DNA from: an uncultured Lachnospiraceae bacterium
GTDB lineage: Bacteria; Bacillota; Clostridia; Lachnospirales; Lachnospiraceae
Length of the DNA: 64,000 bases
Assembly (NCBI GenBank): GCA_910576535.1
Contig: CAJTKK010000010.1
Location: 55,597-119,596 of the forward strand
Direction: 5' to 3'
The notes beneath the pieces are model-generated. The model saw nothing but the letters and a program-made list of their open reading frames with translations, made no database searches and was not told the DNA's origin. The position numbers and the translations under genes are program-made. Shown here in pieces: positions 61,115-64,000 of this stretch (the first letter of the stretch is position 1; every line of letters begins with the position of its first letter).

Positions 61115-61128
61115 TAAGGCGGTGTAAT

Positions 61129-61971
61129 ATGCGTACCATACAGACATCGGTAATTACAGAAAACATTAAAGAAATGTGTATCGAAGCCAACTATTACCTT
61201 TCAGAAGATATGAAAACAGCTTTAGATCAAGCGTATGAGGGGGAAAAAAACCGCTTGGGAAAGCAGATTTTGAATCAGTTGAAGGAGAATCTTCAAATAG
61301 CCGGGGAAGATATGATTCCTATTTGCCAAGATACGGGTATGGCAGTTATTTTTATGGAAATCGGACAGGATGTGCATTTTGAGGGCAGTTTATTGGAGGA
61401 CGCAATAAATGAAGGCGTACGTTTGGGGTATAAAGAAGGCTATTTAAGAAAGTCTGTAGTGAAAGATCCATTAATGCGCGAAAATACAAAAGACAATACG
61501 CCTGCAGTGATTTACTATGAAATAGTCCCAGGCGATAAAGTGAAAATTACAGTAGCTCCTAAAGGGTTTGGCAGTGAGAACATGAGTCGTGTATTTATGT
61601 TAAAGCCTGCAGATGGAATAGATGGGGTAAAAGAAGCGGTTCTTGCATCAGTAATGGATGCAGGTCCTAATGCCTGCCCGCCCATCGTTGTCGGCGTAGG
61701 GATTGGCGGTACCTTTGAAAAATGTGCGTGGATGGCTAAAAAGGCCTTGACAAGGCCAGCGGATCAGCGTTCCTGGATTCCTTATGTAAAAGAGCTGGAA
61801 AAGGAATTGCTGGATAAAATTAATAAAACAGGAATTGGCCCGGGCGGGCTTGGCGGAAACACCACGGCATTTGCAGTAAATATTGAAACATATCCAACGC
61901 ATATTGCAGGGCTTCCGGTTGCAGTAAATATATGCTGCCATGTAAACAGGCATGTGGTGAGGATGGTTTAG
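61129..61971 (+). CDS. Fumarate hydratase class I, alpha subunit
   Basis: 280 residues from ATG 61129, after AAGGCGGTG. The motif CQDTGMAVIFMEIG near residue 63-75 holds the first cluster Cys, GPNACPPIVVGVGIGG the second, and VNICCHVNRH the third, as in the [4Fe-4S] class I fumarase/tartrate dehydratase family. It forms an enzyme with the beta subunit encoded directly downstream. The L-tartrate dehydratase activity of relatives cannot be excluded. It hydrates fumarate in the reductive or partial TCA branch of anaerobes. Confidence 0.93.
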   Translation: MRTIQTSVITENIKEMCIEANYYLSEDMKTALDQAYEGEKNRLGKQILNQLKENLQIAGEDMIPICQDTGMAVIFMEIGQDVHFEGSLLEDAINEGVRLGYKEGYLRKSVVKDPLMRENTKDNTPAVIYYEIVPGDKVKITVAPKGFGSENMSRVFMLKPADGIDGVKEAVLASVMDAGPNACPPIVVGVGIGGTFEKCAWMAKKALTRPADQRSWIPYVKELEKELLDKINKTGIGPGGLGGNTTAFAVNIETYPTHIAGLPVAVNICCHVNRHVVRMV

Positions 61972-61989
61972 CCAAAGGAAGGAGTACAT

Positions 61990-62544
61990 ATGGATAAATA
62001 TGTGAAAGCGCCATTAGGCGATGAAATTGTCAAACAACTCCGGGCAGGTGATTACGTATATATTACAGGAACTATTTATACGGCAAGGGATGCTGCGCAT
62101 AAAAGGATGGATGAATCGTTAAAAAAAGGGGAAGAGCTTCCGGTTTCCTTAAATGGAAATATTATATATTATATGGGACCGTCACCGGCAAGGGAGGGAA
62201 GGGCAATAGGTTCGGCAGGCCCGACGACAGCGAGCCGTATGGATAAGTATACAACCAAGTTTCTTGATAATGGATTGAAAGGAATGATTGGAAAGGGAAG
62301 GCGTTCGGAAGAGGTAGTAGAAAGCATCAAAAAAAATAATGCCGTTTACTTTGCGGCTGTAGGAGGAGCAGGAGCTTTGCTGTCCCGTTCTATTATAAGT
62401 TCTAAGATAATAGCCTATGAGGATCTGGGAACAGAGGCCGTCAGAGAACTTCAGGTAGATAACTTTCCGGCTATTGTAGTGATTGATTCAGAAGGTAATG
62501 ACTTATATGATATGGCGGTTAAAAAATATAAAGAAAGTTTTTAA
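61990..62544 (+). CDS. Fumarate hydratase class I, beta subunit
   Basis: 184 residues. YYMGPSPAREGRAIGSAGPT and the KGRRSEEVVESIKK stretch are characteristic of the swivelling beta domain in class I fumarases. It follows the alpha gene after 18 bases. The catalytic Lys and Arg residues of this domain complete the active site around the cluster in the alpha subunit. Confidence 0.93.
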   Translation: MDKYVKAPLGDEIVKQLRAGDYVYITGTIYTARDAAHKRMDESLKKGEELPVSLNGNIIYYMGPSPAREGRAIGSAGPTTASRMDKYTTKFLDNGLKGMIGKGRRSEEVVESIKKNNAVYFAAVGGAGALLSRSIISSKIIAYEDLGTEAVRELQVDNFPAIVVIDSEGNDLYDMAVKKYKESF

Positions 62545-62574
62545 TTTTATTATATAATATAGGAAGATAAAATT

Positions 62575-63285
62575 ATGTATAGAATAATCATGATGGTATT
62601 ACGGCTTTTTTATAAAGTCCCTTTTTATCTTTTCCAGATATGGCGGTGCGGGAAAAGCGATAAAATAAATTTTGAAGATGCATATGCCTATGTGAAAAGA
62701 GTAACTATGGCGGCAAATAAAGCCGGCAGAGTAAAAATAGAGTCTTATGGTTTGGAAAATATACCAAAAGAAAATGGATTTGTTTTTTTCCCTAATCACC
62801 AAGGCCTATATGATGTTTTGGCTTTTCTGGAATCTTGTCCAGTGCCATTTGCATTTGTAATTAAGAAAGAGGCCAGAAATGTTATTTTATTAAAACAAGT
62901 GGTAGATGCGCTTGGATCTTTGGCGATAGACAGGGAAGACATCAGACAGTCCATGAAAGTGATTCAGCAAGTGACGGAAGAGGTTAAAGGGGGGAAAAAC
63001 TTTCTCATTTTTGCAGAGGGGACAAGAAGTAAAGAAGGGAATAAGCTGTTGGATTTTAAAGGAGGAAGTTTTAAGAGTGCAGTAAAGGCGCAGTGTCCCA
63101 TTGTTCCTTGTGCTTTAATTGATGCTTTTAAACCTTTTGATGAAAAATCCATAAAGCCAGTTACCGTAAAAATAATTTATCTTACTCCTATATATTATAA
63201 GGAATATAAAGACATGAAAACGATAGAAATAGCGGCAGAGGTTAAACATAGGATTGAGAATGCAATTGCTGGATATGTTGGATAG
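62575..63285 (+). CDS. plsC: 1-acyl-sn-glycerol-3-phosphate acyltransferase
   Basis: 236 residues with an N-terminal membrane-binding helix. Acyltransferase block I is NHQGLYDV, giving the H-x4-D catalytic pair. Block III is FAEGTRSKEG. The block IV-like VPCALIDAF stretch follows. It makes phosphatidic acid from lysophosphatidate during phospholipid synthesis. It lies 30 bases after the fumarase beta gene and may share its transcript. Confidence 0.92.
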   Translation: MYRIIMMVLRLFYKVPFYLFQIWRCGKSDKINFEDAYAYVKRVTMAANKAGRVKIESYGLENIPKENGFVFFPNHQGLYDVLAFLESCPVPFAFVIKKEARNVILLKQVVDALGSLAIDREDIRQSMKVIQQVTEEVKGGKNFLIFAEGTRSKEGNKLLDFKGGSFKSAVKAQCPIVPCALIDAFKPFDEKSIKPVTVKIIYLTPIYYKEYKDMKTIEIAAEVKHRIENAIAGYVG

Positions 63286-63403
63286 CCAGTCCCCGGTTTT
63301 TGGTGTTAATGGCTTTGCCTAGGAAAATGGAGCTGCTGGATGTGGTTAAGGGATCGGATGGAAATCATCCTTTCATTAATCAATAGAAAATGAAAAAAAA
63401 GAA

Positions 63404-63433
63404 TTGACAAATAAATATTCCTTGATGTATAAT
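63404..63433 (+). promoter_or_regulatory. Sigma-A promoter for tRNA-Ser
   Basis: TTGACA (63404-63409) and TATAAT (63428-63433) with an 18-base spacer. Eighty bases upstream of the tRNA. The rest of the gap between plsC and this box shows no gene. Confidence 0.75.
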
Positions 63434-63513
63434 AACTTTTGCGTTACAGAAAGGCTTAAAACCATTATGAAACGTAATTAACTGAAAAATAAATTATGAT
63501 ATATTCAGGCTAT

Positions 63514-63601
63514 GGAGAAATACTCAAGAGGCTGAAGAGGCGCCCCTGCTAAGGGTGTAGGTCGTTCACGCGGCGCGAGGGTTCAAATCCCTCTTTCTCC
63601 G
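63514..63601 (+). tRNA. tRNA-Ser (anticodon GCT)
   Basis: 88 bases with the long variable arm of tRNA-Ser. Acceptor stem GGAGAAA/TTTCTCC with discriminator G, anticodon loop CTGCTAA giving GCT, and T-loop TTCAAAT. CCA is not encoded. It sits immediately upstream of the rrn promoters. Confidence 0.95.
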
Positions 63602-63670
63602 TTTATACCTAACAAATAGTCTTGACCAATGAGGCTGGTTGTTTGTGTAAAATATTTTGTTGAAAAGAAC

Positions 63671-63788
63671 TTGACAAATATTGACATAAAATGGTATAAT
63701 GAAAACCCGCTATTGTGAAGCGGAAAATAAATTCATAAAACAAAATATTAAAAAAGGTCTTGACTTCTGAAATAAAACATGATAATAT
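63671..63788 (+). promoter_or_regulatory. Tandem rrn promoters P1 and P2
   Basis: P1: TTGACA (63671-63676), 18-base spacer, TATAAT (63695-63700). P2: TTGACT (63760-63765), 17-base spacer, TAATAT (63783-63788). Tandem strong promoters are typical of rRNA operons. Between P2 and 16S, a perfect leader hairpin CCGTGGC/GCCACGG lies at 63902-63920; no gene is seen in the 375-base leader. Confidence 0.75.
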
Positions 63789-63978
63789 ATCAGAGTTGCG
63801 TCTGAAGAAAGACAAAACAGTAAAGTTTTATGAATAAACGAACCTTGGCAAATGAACAGCAATGCAGCCCTGAAAATCCGAGAGGAAATTCAGAGGACAG
63901 ACCGTGGCGGGAAGCCACGGGACCCAAAAACAGTAACGGAAGGATAAGCAGGAAGAGAGCGAGTCCGGAAGGCAGGGA

Positions 63979-64000
63979 GAACATGAGAGTTTGATCCTGG
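63979..64000 (+). rRNA. 16S ribosomal RNA, 5' end (partial)
   Basis: The last 15 bases, AGAGTTTGATCCTGG, are the universal 5' region of bacterial 16S rRNA (the 27F site). By analogy with E. coli numbering the mature end is about seven bases earlier. The gene continues beyond the window. Confidence 0.93.

Noticed and set aside
63790..63984. Minus-strand open frame in the rRNA leader
   Set aside because: Lies in the 16S leader between the rrn promoters and the mature rRNA, with a strong RNA hairpin. Coding is unlikely.
1..64000. CRISPR arrays, transposases, integrases or prophage genes
   Set aside because: I looked for regularly spaced direct repeats and for mobile-element protein motifs and found none. 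The repeats seen are short and isolated.

Overview
The window looks like chromosome from an anaerobic, flagellated, Gram-positive member of the Clostridia, most likely a Lachnospiraceae relative. This is inferred from gene content and style, not from a database match. The supporting signs are AT-rich DNA with strong purine ribosome-binding sites and some TTG/GTG starts, a two-subunit class I fumarase, a neighbouring BofA/YaaL-type pair, a Tad/Flp pilus locus with clostridial-type accessory proteins, flagellin with FliS, and an rRNA operon whose 16S gene begins at the right edge.

Left end (1-5869): a tightly spaced operon already running when the window opens. It encodes a split transketolase, a MaoC-type hydratase, an acyl carrier protein, an MBOAT membrane acyltransferase, a membrane-anchored SGNH protein and a type II-like thioesterase. 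ACP + MBOAT + SGNH resembles the logic of DltC/DltB/DltD, but with a thiamine-dependent C2-transfer enzyme in place of an amino-acid adenylation enzyme in the visible part. This is the best candidate for an undescribed system. It is followed by a nested inverted repeat and a D,D-carboxypeptidase on the opposite strand.

7.8-18.7 kb: trmB, trxA and a ten-gene Mrp/Mbh-like cation/proton antiporter operon. The operon has four large antiporter-type subunits and a split MrpA/MrpB arrangement, and there are no hydrogenase or other redox genes beside it. It ends at a strong bidirectional terminator, followed by a chemoreceptor gene on the minus strand.

21-40 kb: housekeeping and stress genes. These include tRNA-Pro, a MATE exporter, an SGNH-like protein, two DNA alkylation repair genes, an rRNA methyltransferase, a VanZ-like protein, a DUF89 protein, a metal transporter with a Fur-family regulator and a clear palindromic operator, a GGDEF sensor, an FAD-Rieske fusion, a NYN-LOTUS protein with a lipoprotein, tRNA-Lys, a TatD nuclease, rsmA and a large TPR protein with a degenerate ATPase domain.

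40-47.4 kb: glgB, then a flagellar unit (a large protein with a possible FliK-like C-terminus, flagellin, FliS) behind a candidate sigma-D promoter.

47.3-60.6 kb: a YaaL-like gene and bofA, then a Tad pilus locus. It has two prepilin peptidases, TadZ/A/B/C-like proteins, a Flp-type pilin and three further proteins with pilin-like N-termini. It continues into an FHA protein, a rhomboid protease and a flavodoxin-SCP2 fusion.

60.7-64 kb: a HIT protein, fumarase alpha and beta, a PlsC acyltransferase, tRNA-Ser, tandem rrn promoters with a leader hairpin, and the first bases of 16S rRNA. I saw no transposase, CRISPR array or prophage genes.
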